Origin: a virus
Strand: one strand, 5' to 3'
IMG/VR virus record: IMGVR_UViG_3300014325_000045
Span: 1 to 23,050 of that record
DNA: 23,050 bases
The notes under the pieces are model-generated. The model was not told where the DNA came from. It was given only the letters and a program-made list of their open reading frames with translations, and did not search any database. Numbering within the stretch: position 1 is the first letter of the stretch; every line of letters starts with the position of its first letter. Shown here piece after piece: positions 14,451 to 22,392 of this stretch. Made by a program: the position numbers and the translations under genes.

Positions 14451-15172
14451 CGGGTGCTCCGCGCCTCGACGAGGGCCTTGACCTTCGCTACGTCGCCGGC
14501 GAGACCGGCGCCGCGCCACGCGTCGAACGCCTGCCGGTCGGCCTGGTGCCGTGCTGCGGCGTTCGAGGCCCGGTAGCTGTCGTCCCAGGCCGCCTTGCCC
14601 GCAGCGGGGTGAAGGTGCTCGATGACCACGTCGGGCCGGTAGGCGATGCACCCGGCCGCCCGGCCCAACTCCAACACCGCGTTGTCGACGTACATGTGCG
14701 CGCAGGTAGGCAGCATCATCCACCCGACCGCGCGGACGAGATCGGCGGACACGACCCAGGCGGTGGGCAGGTCCGGTCCCTGGAGCAGGTCGTTGCCGTA
14801 GGCGATCCCAACACCGCCGGGGAGCGTCTCGATTGCCTCGATCAGGGTGCGGTCCCACGCCGTGGTGCGGGGCAGGTGGTCGTCGCCGAGCGAGGCGAGG
14901 TAGCGGGGCGGCTCGCCCATCAGCCCGTCGAGTGCTCGCTCTGCGAGGTCGTTGGTCCATGCCGACAGCGACCGCCGGCCGCCTCGGGTACCGACGATCA
15001 TCTCCGCTCCGGGCAGGCCCCGTAGCGGTGACAGGTAGTCCGACGGGTCGTCGGTGTCGATGCCGGGCCAGATCTCCACCGAGCCGACCGCGGTGCGGTG
15101 GACCGAAGTGACCAACTCGGCGAACCGCTCGGGGCGGCCACGGGTCGGGACGATGACGGCCAGGTCAGCCAT
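14441..15172 (-). CDS. Family 2-like glycosyltransferase
   Basis: 243 aa; ATG at 15172 overlaps the stop of the upstream gene by eight bases. It opens MADLAVIVPTRGRPERFAEL, the nucleotide-sugar-binding start of GT-A enzymes, and has the acidic metal-binding signature SLGDDHLP (Asp 97-98). Further motifs are GNDLLQGPDLPTAWVVSADL, a CAHMYVDNAVLELG segment and IEHLHPAAGK with a His that often completes the metal site in this family. No signal peptide or membrane helix, so it should act in the cytoplasm on virion proteins or nucleotide-activated intermediates. With the fused glycosyltransferase upstream it forms a block between capsid and connector genes, which suggests glycosylation of virion proteins. 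Confidence 0.85.
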   Translation of the reverse strand: MADLAVIVPTRGRPERFAELVTSVHRTAVGSVEIWPGIDTDDPSDYLSPLRGLPGAEMIVGTRGGRRSLSAWTNDLAERALDGLMGEPPRYLASLGDDHLPRTTAWDRTLIEAIETLPGGVGIAYGNDLLQGPDLPTAWVVSADLVRAVGWMMLPTCAHMYVDNAVLELGRAAGCIAYRPDVVIEHLHPAAGKAAWDDSYRASNAAARHQADRQAFDAWRGAGLAGDVAKVKALVEARSTRCP

Positions 15173-15401
15173 CGGTCCGTGCCTCGATCTCGCGGATCTC
15201 ACCGACGCTGAGGCAACCGGCGGGCTTGTACGCGGCGATCTGGTCGGCCGCGAGCACCACGACGTTGACGCCCGGCACGCGTCCATGAAGGCGCGTCTTC
15301 AGCTCGTCGGCCTCGGCGAGGGTGGTGTCCCTACCCACCCGAACGATGAGCGTGTCGCCTGGACCAACGACGACGGCTTCGAGGACGACCTGCTCACCCA
15401 T
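15165..15401 (-). CDS. 78-aa protein of the glycosyltransferase block, unknown function
   Basis: ATG at 15401 overlaps the end of the fused glycosyltransferase by eight bases and its stop overlaps the next glycosyltransferase by eight bases, so all three are translationally coupled. Sequence: MGEQVVLEAVVVGPGDTLIV, then a helix (TTLAEADELKTRLHG), VPGVNVVVLAADQIAAYKPA and an acidic end. The beta-alpha-beta pattern with DTLIVRVG and a conserved Ala-Asp-Gln resembles small uncharacterised actinophage proteins. No enzyme motif is seen. Confidence 0.75.
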   Translation of the reverse strand: MGEQVVLEAVVVGPGDTLIVRVGRDTTLAEADELKTRLHGRVPGVNVVVLAADQIAAYKPAGCLSVGEIREIEARTDG

Positions 15402-16869
15402 TCCGCACCCACCAGCCGGCCGGGTTCGAGCTGACCGGGTCGATCCGTTCGATGGCGAGGTCGCGGGACCAGTCCGGGTTGTCGACCAGCATCTTGGCGA
15501 TGGCGTCCAGCGCGGTGCCGTCGAGGTGGCCCATGCCGTGTTGCTGCCGGATTTCGGCGCCGTAGCCGAAGATCGCGTCCTCGACGACGAGGTAGCAGCC
15601 GGGGGTGACGAGTGGCCCGTACAACTCGATCTCGCGGGCGACGTGCGGGGCGCTGTGCTCGGAGTCAAGCACGACCATGCAGCGGCGGTCGCCGACGCGG
15701 TCCTCGACCGCTCCGACGATGGCGGGGTCGGTGCTGCTGCCGAGCAAGTGCAGGATCGTCGGCGAGCCGGGCGGCGGTTGCTGGAGTGCGCCGTGGTCGA
15801 CGTCGATGGTGATGACCTCGGCGCCTGATTCCTGGGCCAGCCATAGGGCGGAGGCACCGGTGTGGGTGCCGCACTCGACGATGACCTCGGGCCGGGTCGC
15901 GGCGATGATCTGCCGGTACCGGTCCAGGTCGGGTTGGAGTTTCAGCATGCCGCCGCGGTCATGTTCGTGGCGGGCGAGCGCGCCGAAGCTCTTCTCCAGG
16001 TCGATGACCACGGTGAGGTCGGGGTAGGGCGTTAGCTGGACGGCCTGCTGGAGGATGTAGTCCATTTCGCCGAGCCAGACCTCTTTGTGGTGGGTGGTCT
16101 GGACACCGGTGTGGACGACGGGGACGATGCCGGCCTTGAGGAGCCGGCCGCAGAATGCGATGTCCTCGCCGACGATGTCACCGGCCCGGTCGTAGACCAT
16201 GTCGTACCAGTGGTCGCCGTGCTCGGCGCGCAGCTTCTCCAGCACGGAGCGGTGGATGAGGATGAACGCCCCGCCGGTGGCGGCGACCTGCGTGATCGTG
16301 TCCGGTTCGTAGTCGCCGTAGTAGCAGAACGACGGCTCCCCGGATTCCTTCTGAGTGCCGATCTTGTACATGGTGGGGACGATGGTTCGCCGCCACCCGC
16401 CCATGCCGTCGTAGGCGGCTTCCATGAACGCGAAGCACAACCCGCCGACGACGGGGCGTTCGACCGGGTCGGCGGCGGCGAGGAGCCGGTGGACCGCGTC
16501 GGGTTCGAACCCCATGTCCGTGTCGACCCACATGAGCCACTCGTGGTCGGTCTTGTCGAGGAACAGCCGGGCCCCGTAGTTGCGGGTGTGGGCGACCATG
16601 CCGGCGCCGCAGCGCAGGTTGAGCGGCTTACGGGCGATCCGCCCGAGGGTGAGGTCGTGTTCCCACATGCGGCGCATCGACTCGGCCCAGGAGTGTGAGA
16701 CCTGCTCACGATGCAGGTAGGCGATCTGCACGATGCCGTCGAGGTTGGTCACCGGGCGCCGGGCCTGGCCTGCGGTGCGTTCGAACCGCTGGTAGATGCC
16801 CAGCCGCACGCACCAGGCGCGGGCTTCGCAGTCGGGTGCGCATTCGTCGATGGAGCAGCCAATGGCCAC
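15394..16869 (-). CDS. Glycosyltransferase fused to a CmcI-like SAM-dependent domain
   Basis: 491 aa, GTG start at 16869 with GAAAGGG upstream. Residues 1-30 hold a Cys cluster (C5, C10, C14, C20), possibly metal-binding. Residues about 40-275 are a GT-A glycosyltransferase: MVAHTRNYGARLFLDKTDHE, DxD motif VDTD (116-118), ATGGAFILIHRSVL, GEDIAFCGRLLKAG (235-248) and VVHTGVQTTHH (252-261). Residues about 290-491 match the CmcI/cephalosporin-hydroxylase-like Rossmann family: a VECGTHTGASALWLAQ SAM loop (331-346), IDVD (355-358), VLDSEHSAPHV (400-410) and YLVVEDAIF. One polypeptide could thus add a sugar and methylate it. The gene directly follows the capsid gene, so capsid or tail proteins are likely targets; this is inference. 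Confidence 0.88.
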   Translation of the reverse strand: MAIGCSIDECAPDCEARAWCVRLGIYQRFERTAGQARRPVTNLDGIVQIAYLHREQVSHSWAESMRRMWEHDLTLGRIARKPLNLRCGAGMVAHTRNYGARLFLDKTDHEWLMWVDTDMGFEPDAVHRLLAAADPVERPVVGGLCFAFMEAAYDGMGGWRRTIVPTMYKIGTQKESGEPSFCYYGDYEPDTITQVAATGGAFILIHRSVLEKLRAEHGDHWYDMVYDRAGDIVGEDIAFCGRLLKAGIVPVVHTGVQTTHHKEVWLGEMDYILQQAVQLTPYPDLTVVIDLEKSFGALARHEHDRGGMLKLQPDLDRYRQIIAATRPEVIVECGTHTGASALWLAQESGAEVITIDVDHGALQQPPPGSPTILHLLGSSTDPAIVGAVEDRVGDRRCMVVLDSEHSAPHVAREIELYGPLVTPGCYLVVEDAIFGYGAEIRQQHGMGHLDGTALDAIAKMLVDNPDWSRDLAIERIDPVSSNPAGWWVRNG

Positions 16870-16891
16870 ACAGGCAGGCCCTTTCTGGGTT

Positions 16892-16953
16892 GGGGGAGAG
16901 TCCCGGGGCCCGTTCCGCGGCGTTCGGGACTCTCCCCCGGCGCCGCGGAACGG
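16892..16953. promoter_or_regulatory. Two interleaved long inverted repeats downstream of the capsid gene
   Basis: Pair A: GGGGGAGAGTCCCG (16892-16905) with CGGGACTCTCCCCC (16925-16938), 14 bp perfect. Pair B: CCGTTCCGCGGCG (16910-16922) with CGCCGCGGAACGG (16941-16953), 13 bp perfect. The order is A, B, A', B', so forming one hairpin blocks the other, as in an attenuator, unless a pseudoknot forms. It begins ten bases after the capsid stop codon in the direction of transcription. There is no U-tract after it. Possible roles: Rho-independent-like termination or attenuation, or protection of the capsid mRNA 3' end. Confidence 0.8.
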
Positions 16954-16962
16954 ACGTTGAGG

Positions 16963-18339
16963 TCAGCTACCGGAGTAGGTGATCTTCGTGACGGCCTTGG
17001 GGCGGCGGCCGAAGGTGACGGCCTCGTAGCCCCACACGCCGATCCGGATCAGCGCGGGGCCGGCGGGCTGCTCGAAGGAGAACTCCATCGGCGGGCTGAC
17101 GGAGAACAGGTGCTCCTGCGAGTTGAGGATGAACCCGGTCGACGCCGCCACGGTCGGGGAGGTGACCGCGAGGAGGTTCTCCAGGGTGCCCTGCACCGGG
17201 GACCGGAACCCGTTCTTGGCCGAGCCCTCACCGACGGCGTTCTGCGGCTGGTATGCCTGCGCCAGGATCAGCGGCCGGCCGACGGTGTCCTGGAACTTCA
17301 GGTACGTGGTCCACCGCGAGGTGCGGCCGACGAACACGTCCGCGTCGCCGGCGGGGGCATCGGAGATCGCGGCGATGCCGTCGAGGAGCCCGGCCCGTTG
17401 GTTGAGGATGTCGGTCGTGGTGGCTGCGCCGGCGGAGACGGTGACAGTGTTGACGCCGGACTGGCCGTTGAGGGCGGCGATGACTTCCAGCTCGACGTTG
17501 TCGTAGAAGTCGCCGATCATGTCGCCCCAGATCACGGCGTCGACCGCGGGGTTGCTCGCTTCGAGCATCTGCCGGGACACCTCGCTGTACCCCATGATCG
17601 CCTTGGGGGTGACGGTGAGGACCGTGTACTGCGGGTCGGTCTCGGTGGTGTTCACACCTTCCGCGACCGAGCTGGTCTTGGCGACCGTGCCGGCGACCGG
17701 GATCGACCACGGGAACGGACCCGACCACGGCACCTGCCGCAGCAGGGTCGCCAGCCGTAGCCGTCGGTGCATGACCGGGGCGAACTGCTCGGCCAGCCAC
17801 ACCGGGGGGACGAGGCCGGCGCCGAAGGTGGTCGCACCGGCGCCGAGGACGTCACGCAGGTGGGTGTCGTCCCGCAACGCGTTGGAGTGCTTCACGAGGC
17901 GTTCGGCGGCGGCGGTGTCACCCATCTTCATGGCGCGGAACTGGTCGCCGATGTAGGAGTGCTGGGAGCCGCGCAGGTAGAAGCCGGGGTCGCGGTCCTG
18001 GGTGCGGGCGCCGCCGAGTTTGACGGGCCGGCCGGCGGAACGCAGCTGCGCAGCGTCGCCTTCGTCCTCACCCTCGGCTGGGTCTTCGGTGTGGGCGACG
18101 GCGCTGGCGATGTCGGCCTGCATCTTCGCCACCTTGGCGTTACGCAGTTCGACCTCGGTGAGCTGTTCGATCTGGGTGAACAGCTGCTGTGCCTTTTCGC
18201 CCTGCTCGACGACGGAGCGCAGTTCGTCCTCGGTGAGGTCACGCTTGGCGTCGGTGGCGCGGTGCTGGAGGCCGTCGATGTTCTTGCGGAGCGTGTCGTA
18301 CTGCTCCCGCAGGGCCTTCAGGTAGACGTTTTCTGCCAC
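16963..18339 (-). CDS. HK97-fold major capsid protein
   Basis: 458 aa, GTG start at 18339 with AGGAG seven bases upstream. Residues about 1-80 are a charged coiled coil (YLKALREQYDTLRKNIDGLQ, LFTQIEQLTEVELRNAKVAK), the delta-type scaffolding domain usually removed by the protease; an acidic linker (EDPAEGEDEGDAA) follows. The rest has the HK97 capsid plan: GAGATTFGAGLVPPVWLAEQ, RLRLATLLRQVPWSGPFPWS, VTPKAIMGYSEVSRQMLEAS, and a C-terminal PAGPALIRIGVWGYEAVTFG. It follows a prohead protease gene, as expected. The cleavage site is not determinable from sequence alone, but probably lies between residues 95 and 125. Confidence 0.95.
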   Translation of the reverse strand: MAENVYLKALREQYDTLRKNIDGLQHRATDAKRDLTEDELRSVVEQGEKAQQLFTQIEQLTEVELRNAKVAKMQADIASAVAHTEDPAEGEDEGDAAQLRSAGRPVKLGGARTQDRDPGFYLRGSQHSYIGDQFRAMKMGDTAAAERLVKHSNALRDDTHLRDVLGAGATTFGAGLVPPVWLAEQFAPVMHRRLRLATLLRQVPWSGPFPWSIPVAGTVAKTSSVAEGVNTTETDPQYTVLTVTPKAIMGYSEVSRQMLEASNPAVDAVIWGDMIGDFYDNVELEVIAALNGQSGVNTVTVSAGAATTTDILNQRAGLLDGIAAISDAPAGDADVFVGRTSRWTTYLKFQDTVGRPLILAQAYQPQNAVGEGSAKNGFRSPVQGTLENLLAVTSPTVAASTGFILNSQEHLFSVSPPMEFSFEQPAGPALIRIGVWGYEAVTFGRRPKAVTKITYSGS

Positions 18340-18479
18340 GGTCGTTTCTCCTGGTCACGGGGCGGAATGGGGGAAGCTCCGCGAGTGACCGGGGTGCCCG
18401 TATCGCCTCAGGGGTGCCGGCGTCAGTGAGCGGCCGGGGTGCCTGGCGAGGGACGAGGGTGCCGGTGTCGAGCCGGGGG
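18340..18479. repeat. Protease-capsid intergenic gap with four spaced GGCACCC repeats
   Basis: The 140-bp gap carries GGGTGCC (GGCACCC on the coding strand) at 18392-18398, 18412-18418, 18437-18443 and 18457-18463; the first three are part of GGGGTGCC. Starts are spaced 20, 25 and 20 bp. The gap contains no gene. The capsid ribosome binding site lies at its downstream end. The array may be a binding site for a regulator or part of the capsid transcript leader. Confidence 0.55.
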
Positions 18480-19106
18480 TTAGCGGTTGGCCTGCGGGAG
18501 CTGGAGGCCGAGTTGTAGGGCGCGGATCTCCAGGTCGTGGTTGGGTGCCTCGGGCAGGCCGAGGAGGTACTGCTCGGCCTGGGCGCGTAGCGCCGCGTTG
18601 ATCGGGGAGTCGTCGCGGGGGCGGGCGCTGCGGATGCCCGCGGCCGCGGCGAGTTCGCCGTACGCGCCTTCCATGACGACCGCCACTTCGCGCAGGTCGG
18701 CGGTGACCCGTTCGGTGATGCCGCCGGACAGGCGCCGGTTCTGCCGTTCCCGGAACGCGATGGACAGCTGGTCGAGGGCGCCGTCGCGGACCAGTTCGAG
18801 GGTTTCCTCACCGACCGGGGTTTTCGACGTCTTCAGCTCGACGTACAGGCCGGCGGCGTCGTCGCGGAGCAGGGTGGCGGCGCCGATCAACGTTCCTCCG
18901 ATGAGGGCGTGTTCGCGGCTGAACTTGACCCGGGACGGCTCGCGGAGTTGGTGGTTGAACGCGCCCCGGGCGAACTGTTCGACGAGGGTGTCGTCGATGC
19001 GGACGGCCCGCTGGTAGGGCACGGCGATCCCGTACACGGTTCGGCCGTCGCCGCCGTTACGGACGGACAGGTCGGGGTGGAAGGACCTGTACTGCATCTC
19101 GGCCAT
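18480..19106 (-). CDS. Prohead protease, S78 (HK97 gp4-like) family
   Basis: 208 aa, ATG at 19106 sharing its A with the upstream TGA. It has the expected N-terminal GRTVYGIAVPY strand, then REHALIGGTLIG with the catalytic His (H66), and the DGALDQLSIAFR region with catalytic Ser (S115). LREVAVV (E140) fits the acidic residue of the triad. The C-terminal region from about 150 is Ala-rich and helical and is probably self-processed. The enzyme cleaves the capsid delta domain during maturation; the capsid gene follows directly. Confidence 0.92.
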   Translation of the reverse strand: MAEMQYRSFHPDLSVRNGGDGRTVYGIAVPYQRAVRIDDTLVEQFARGAFNHQLREPSRVKFSREHALIGGTLIGAATLLRDDAAGLYVELKTSKTPVGEETLELVRDGALDQLSIAFRERQNRRLSGGITERVTADLREVAVVMEGAYGELAAAAGIRSARPRDDSPINAALRAQAEQYLLGLPEAPNHDLEIRALQLGLQLPQANR

Positions 19107-19354
19107 CAGCGACGCGTCCCGTCCGCCTTGTAGTGCAGGGCGTGGTAGGAGCAGACCTTGCCGTTGACGGCGCGGCCGACGTGCATGCCCCGGCCGCCGT
19201 TGACGACGCAGTCGCTGACAACCGGCTCGCGCCCGTCCGGCGCCGTAGCACCCGTGTCGTCGGCCGGTGGGGTGTCGGTCGGCTGCTCGGTCTTCGGCGC
19301 GCGCGCCGAGGTGTCGGCTCGGGTGTCGGTCGCCTTGCTCGTGCTCGCGGCCAT
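19106..19354 (-). CDS. 82-aa Cys/His-containing protein of unknown function
   Basis: ATG at 19354 with AAAGGA upstream; its TGA overlaps the protease ATG. The first 45 residues are disordered and rich in Thr, Ala and Asp (SKATDTRADTSARAPKTEQP). The C-terminal 37 residues are compact: SDCVVNGGRGMHVGRAVNGK followed by VCSYHALHYKADGTRR. C49, C68 and nearby His (H58, H71, H74) could bind a metal ion. I do not recognise the family. Its place between portal and protease hints at a procapsid role. Confidence 0.75.
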   Translation of the reverse strand: MAASTSKATDTRADTSARAPKTEQPTDTPPADDTGATAPDGREPVVSDCVVNGGRGMHVGRAVNGKVCSYHALHYKADGTRR

Positions 19355-19368
19355 GGTGTCCGGTCCTT

Positions 19369-20589
19369 TCAGCCCGTTCGAGCGGGGTTCTGCCCGATGC
19401 CTGCGGGGTTCGGGCTGTATTCGTCGGTCATGGCGGGCTTTTCGGGCAGAGGTGGGCGGTGTTCGAGTTCCCGGACCTCGTCCACGGTGAGGAACTGGTT
19501 GGTCAGGGCGATGGCGTGGGCCTGGTAACGGGTGAGGGTGTCCGCGCGTAGGACGGCGTCGGTGTTGGCCCGCACGCAGGTGCCCCGGGGGAAGGCGAGC
19601 CCGAGGGTGTGCTCGAACCGGACCAGATGACCGCCGAGGGAGAACTTGAGCAGGTTCACGGCGTCCTGCTCGATGTTGCTGTACTGCCGGGCGGAGTTCA
19701 TGCCGCCGAGCCACCCGACCGGGAGCCCGAACACGAGTTCGAGTTCGTTGATGGTCATCTTGCGGGCGTCGACGAGTTGCAGCTGCTCCGGATTCCACGA
19801 CAGCGGCTCGAAGCTCGTCGTCGAGTTCAGGACCGCGACGGTGCGGGTGCGCTGGTTCGCCAGCCACTGCGCTTTGAGGTCGAGCGCCTCAGCCTCGGTG
19901 AGGTCCGGGTTCTCGCTCTTGAGGACACCGGTCGGCACGCCGTGGGTCGACAGTGACGCCGCCTGGGTCTGCTGGTCGCGGGCGAGCTGGAACGTCGCGA
20001 GGTGGTTTTCGAGGACACCTTGCCCCCGGACCGCCCCGGGCTCGCACGGCCCCTTGATGTGGATCACGTTCTGGCTACCGAGCCGCATCGACCCGATCGA
20101 GTACTCCAGCGACCCCACGGGCAGCGGGGAGTCCATGAAGGGGGTGACCCGGCGGACCCCGACCGACGTGGCCGGCACCGGGATGGCCGCGGTGGGCCAG
20201 CCGGCGTAGTTGCGGGCTGCGACGACGCCGATGGCGTTGCCGTGCCAGATGAGGTCCAGCCCCCACGACGAGAAGGTGGTCATCCGGGTGTCCGGCGGGG
20301 CGGGCTGTTCCAGCAGCGGCGGGGTCGGGTAGATCCGCTCCTCGGGCTCCCCCGCGTACTCGCGGTACGCGTTCCACGGCACCTGCCCGAGCAGGTCGGA
20401 GAGCAGGACCGCGGCCCGCCACGCCCCGGGGATGCCCATCGCTCCGCGGTAGGTGCCGGAGGTGATGAAGTCGGGGGCGATGTTGTCGACGACGACGTAG
20501 CTCTGGGAGGTACCGGTCACCGTGTCCGTCGCGGTGTACCGCGTGGACCGGGTCGACGCGGATCGGGTGAACAGCCGCCCCAGGCCCAT
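19369..20589 (-). CDS. Portal protein (HK97-type)
   Basis: 406 aa using ATG at 20589, which lies one base after the upstream stop (TGACATG); an upstream GTG in the same frame would extend into the membrane-protein gene and is not favoured. Typical portal features: SYVVVDNIAPDFITSGTYRG, GIPGAWRAAVLLSDLLGQVP, STHGVPTGVLKSENPDLTEA, the QLVDARKMTINELELVFGLP segment with a VGWLGG, and a C-terminal LTVDEVRELEHRPPLPEKPA. The portal forms the dodecameric DNA channel at one capsid vertex and docks the terminase. Confidence 0.94.
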   Translation of the reverse strand: MGLGRLFTRSASTRSTRYTATDTVTGTSQSYVVVDNIAPDFITSGTYRGAMGIPGAWRAAVLLSDLLGQVPWNAYREYAGEPEERIYPTPPLLEQPAPPDTRMTTFSSWGLDLIWHGNAIGVVAARNYAGWPTAAIPVPATSVGVRRVTPFMDSPLPVGSLEYSIGSMRLGSQNVIHIKGPCEPGAVRGQGVLENHLATFQLARDQQTQAASLSTHGVPTGVLKSENPDLTEAEALDLKAQWLANQRTRTVAVLNSTTSFEPLSWNPEQLQLVDARKMTINELELVFGLPVGWLGGMNSARQYSNIEQDAVNLLKFSLGGHLVRFEHTLGLAFPRGTCVRANTDAVLRADTLTRYQAHAIALTNQFLTVDEVRELEHRPPLPEKPAMTDEYSPNPAGIGQNPARTG

Positions 20590-20590
20590 G

Positions 20591-20818
20591 TCAGATCTTG
20601 CCGGCCTCGCGGAGCATGCCGACCACGACGAGCGTGACCCCACCGACCATGAGGGTGACGGCGAGGCCCCATTGCAGGTAGATGCCGGTGCCGGTGCCGG
20701 CGGCGCCGCCGAGTTGGGCCAGCAGCGGCCAGGACGGCAGGGCGGGGAACCGCAGGCCCCGGACGCGTGGCTTGGCGGGGAGTCGTGCCGCAGCCTCGAA
20801 CGTCTCGTAGGTGGTCAC
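20591..20818 (-). CDS. Small one-helix membrane protein between terminase and portal
   Basis: 75 aa, GTG at 20818 with GAGGAGAG upstream; the longer open frame lies antisense-like inside the terminase gene. The N-terminal 50 residues are basic and Pro/Ala-rich (ARLPAKPRVRGLRFPALPSW), and residues about 50-68 form a hydrophobic helix (GLAVTLMVGGVTLVVVGMLR) with a short charged tail. It lacks holin pairing with a lysin nearby. Small membrane proteins at this position occur in actinophages, but the role is not shown by the sequence. Confidence 0.75.
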   Translation of the reverse strand: MTTYETFEAAARLPAKPRVRGLRFPALPSWPLLAQLGGAAGTGTGIYLQWGLAVTLMVGGVTLVVVGMLREAGKI

Positions 20819-20832
20819 GTCTCTCCTCGCGG

Positions 20833-22392
20833 TCAGTAGACCTTGGACCTCGGCATAGTCATGTTTCTCAGTCCGTACAGGGCCGCGGTCGCACCACCGA
20901 GAGGCGCGTGGTTCAGCGAGGCTTTCCGGTCCCATGCCCTCGCGTCCCCGACCGGGCGCGCCACACCGCCGGACACCCCGCCGTTGAGCGACGCCTGATT
21001 GCCGTGCCGCAGGTCCCGTTTCTCGACGACCGGGCCGGCGACCGAGTCGAAGAAATCCCCGAACGCCTTCGCCTGATCGACGGCCGACATCTTCACGAAC
21101 GGGATGCCGGCATCCTCGAAGTCCTTGTGCAGCGATCCGGCCGGCCCCTCGGGGATCACGAGCACCGATCCGGGCCACGCTTCGAGCAGTGCCTTGCCGC
21201 GGGCAAGGCACCACGCGGTGCCGGGCCGGTGGTCCACGCCCGAGTCATCCTGGGTGATCTCGGCCTGCCGCAACCCGTCGGCCCGTCGCCAGGCCACCCC
21301 GAACGCTGCGGCGGAGCGGTCCCATTCGACTTCGAGGCCGAACGCGACCGGCCCGGTCGGTGGTGGGGCCACGTCGGACGCGGCTTCCCACTCGGCCTTG
21401 CCGATCACCGTCCACGTGCCCACCTCCAGGCTGGGAACGTGCTGGCAGAGGCATTCGGTCCGGAAGACCGGCTGCGGGTCGGTGGCCAGCGCTGATGCGA
21501 GCCCTTCCTCGGTCACCGTGTAGCCGAGGGACGGGTTGGCCATGGCCCACGCCCGACGGTCCTGTAGCCGGCAGTCAGCGAGGTGGGGCTCGCCCGGTCC
21601 GCAGTCGCAGGTGCAGCACACGTCATCCGGGGCGGACCATTCGAACAGGCCCAGGCCCGGGTCGGCCACTTCGGGGTTGGCCACGGCCATCCGGCCCTTG
21701 GCCTGTAGGTCGTTCAGCACGACCGACTTGTCGTCGCCGGCGTTGCTGAAGGCGTACACCTGCGGGTTGCGGCGGGCCATCGTGGTCTTGGTGACCGCGG
21801 CCCACGATTCCCACGTCTGGTGTTCGCGCAGCTCGTCGAGGTTGACGTCGTCGCCGGACAGGCCACGGCCGCCCTTGCGGCTCGCTGCGGCGATCTTCCA
21901 CCGCGAGCCGTTGATCAGGCGCAACGCCTTCTTCCCGTTCGTCCGGTCGACGTGGGCGACCTCGGCGTTCATCTCCGGGACGCTCTCCACGATCTCGACG
22001 GCCTTGTCCCAGGACTCCTCGGAGATGTCCAGGTTCTGCGCCGTCCCGATGATCATCGGGACGCGGAGCACGAACATCTTCCACAGGTTCTTGACCTCGA
22101 CGAGGGTCGTCTTGCCGTTCTGACGAGCTACGAGGATCAGCACGGTGCGGTACCGGAACCGCCCGTCCGGGCGCAGCTCCAACGCGTGGATGAGGAGCCA
22201 ACGTTGCCACGGGAGCAACTCGATCCCGATCACATCGCGGGCGAAGTCGACCGCCGAGTAGCCGAGCGAGGTCGCCCGGGTCAGCGCACACCCACAGCCG
22301 CACGGACCTGGGCTTCCCTTCACCAGGGGCGGCGTCCAGATCCTAGGTGTCGTGCTGCCCAGCAGCGTTGGCGTCGGCGCGTAGCTGAGCAA
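20833..22392 (-). CDS. terL: Terminase large subunit
   Basis: 519 aa. Start is TTG at 22392 with GGAGG five bases upstream, overlapping the small subunit by 50 bases; the family-like PRIWTPPL at residues 16-23 supports starting upstream of it. An N-terminal CGCGC (31-35) precedes LLPWQRW (PWQ adenine motif, 61-63), the Walker A-like ARQNGKTT (89-96), and Walker B VNLDE (183-187), with FSNAGD as motif III. A Cys-rich insert (CCTCDCGPGEPHLADC, 259-274) may bind zinc. The nuclease domain follows from FGLEVEWDRSAA. The usual first acidic residue is Glu rather than Asp, and the late DxxPL position reads NHAPL. The protein drives DNA packaging into the procapsid through the portal. Confidence 0.95.
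   Translation of the reverse strand: MLSYAPTPTLLGSTTPRIWTPPLVKGSPGPCGCGCALTRATSLGYSAVDFARDVIGIELLPWQRWLLIHALELRPDGRFRYRTVLILVARQNGKTTLVEVKNLWKMFVLRVPMIIGTAQNLDISEESWDKAVEIVESVPEMNAEVAHVDRTNGKKALRLINGSRWKIAAASRKGGRGLSGDDVNLDELREHQTWESWAAVTKTTMARRNPQVYAFSNAGDDKSVVLNDLQAKGRMAVANPEVADPGLGLFEWSAPDDVCCTCDCGPGEPHLADCRLQDRRAWAMANPSLGYTVTEEGLASALATDPQPVFRTECLCQHVPSLEVGTWTVIGKAEWEAASDVAPPPTGPVAFGLEVEWDRSAAAFGVAWRRADGLRQAEITQDDSGVDHRPGTAWCLARGKALLEAWPGSVLVIPEGPAGSLHKDFEDAGIPFVKMSAVDQAKAFGDFFDSVAGPVVEKRDLRHGNQASLNGGVSGGVARPVGDARAWDRKASLNHAPLGGATAALYGLRNMTMPRSKVY

Noticed and set aside
14451-14960. Upstream extension of the connector frame
   Set aside because: The extension is Arg/Pro-rich and overlaps a well-supported glycosyltransferase; GTG at 14450 with GGAG is the better start.
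18387-18463. Possible CRISPR array
   Set aside because: Repeats are only 7-8 bp with spacers of 12-18 bp, far below CRISPR unit sizes, and no cas genes are present.
20591-20818. Holin assignment for the one-helix protein
   Set aside because: No lysin gene is visible in the window, and the position between terminase and portal does not show a lysis role.
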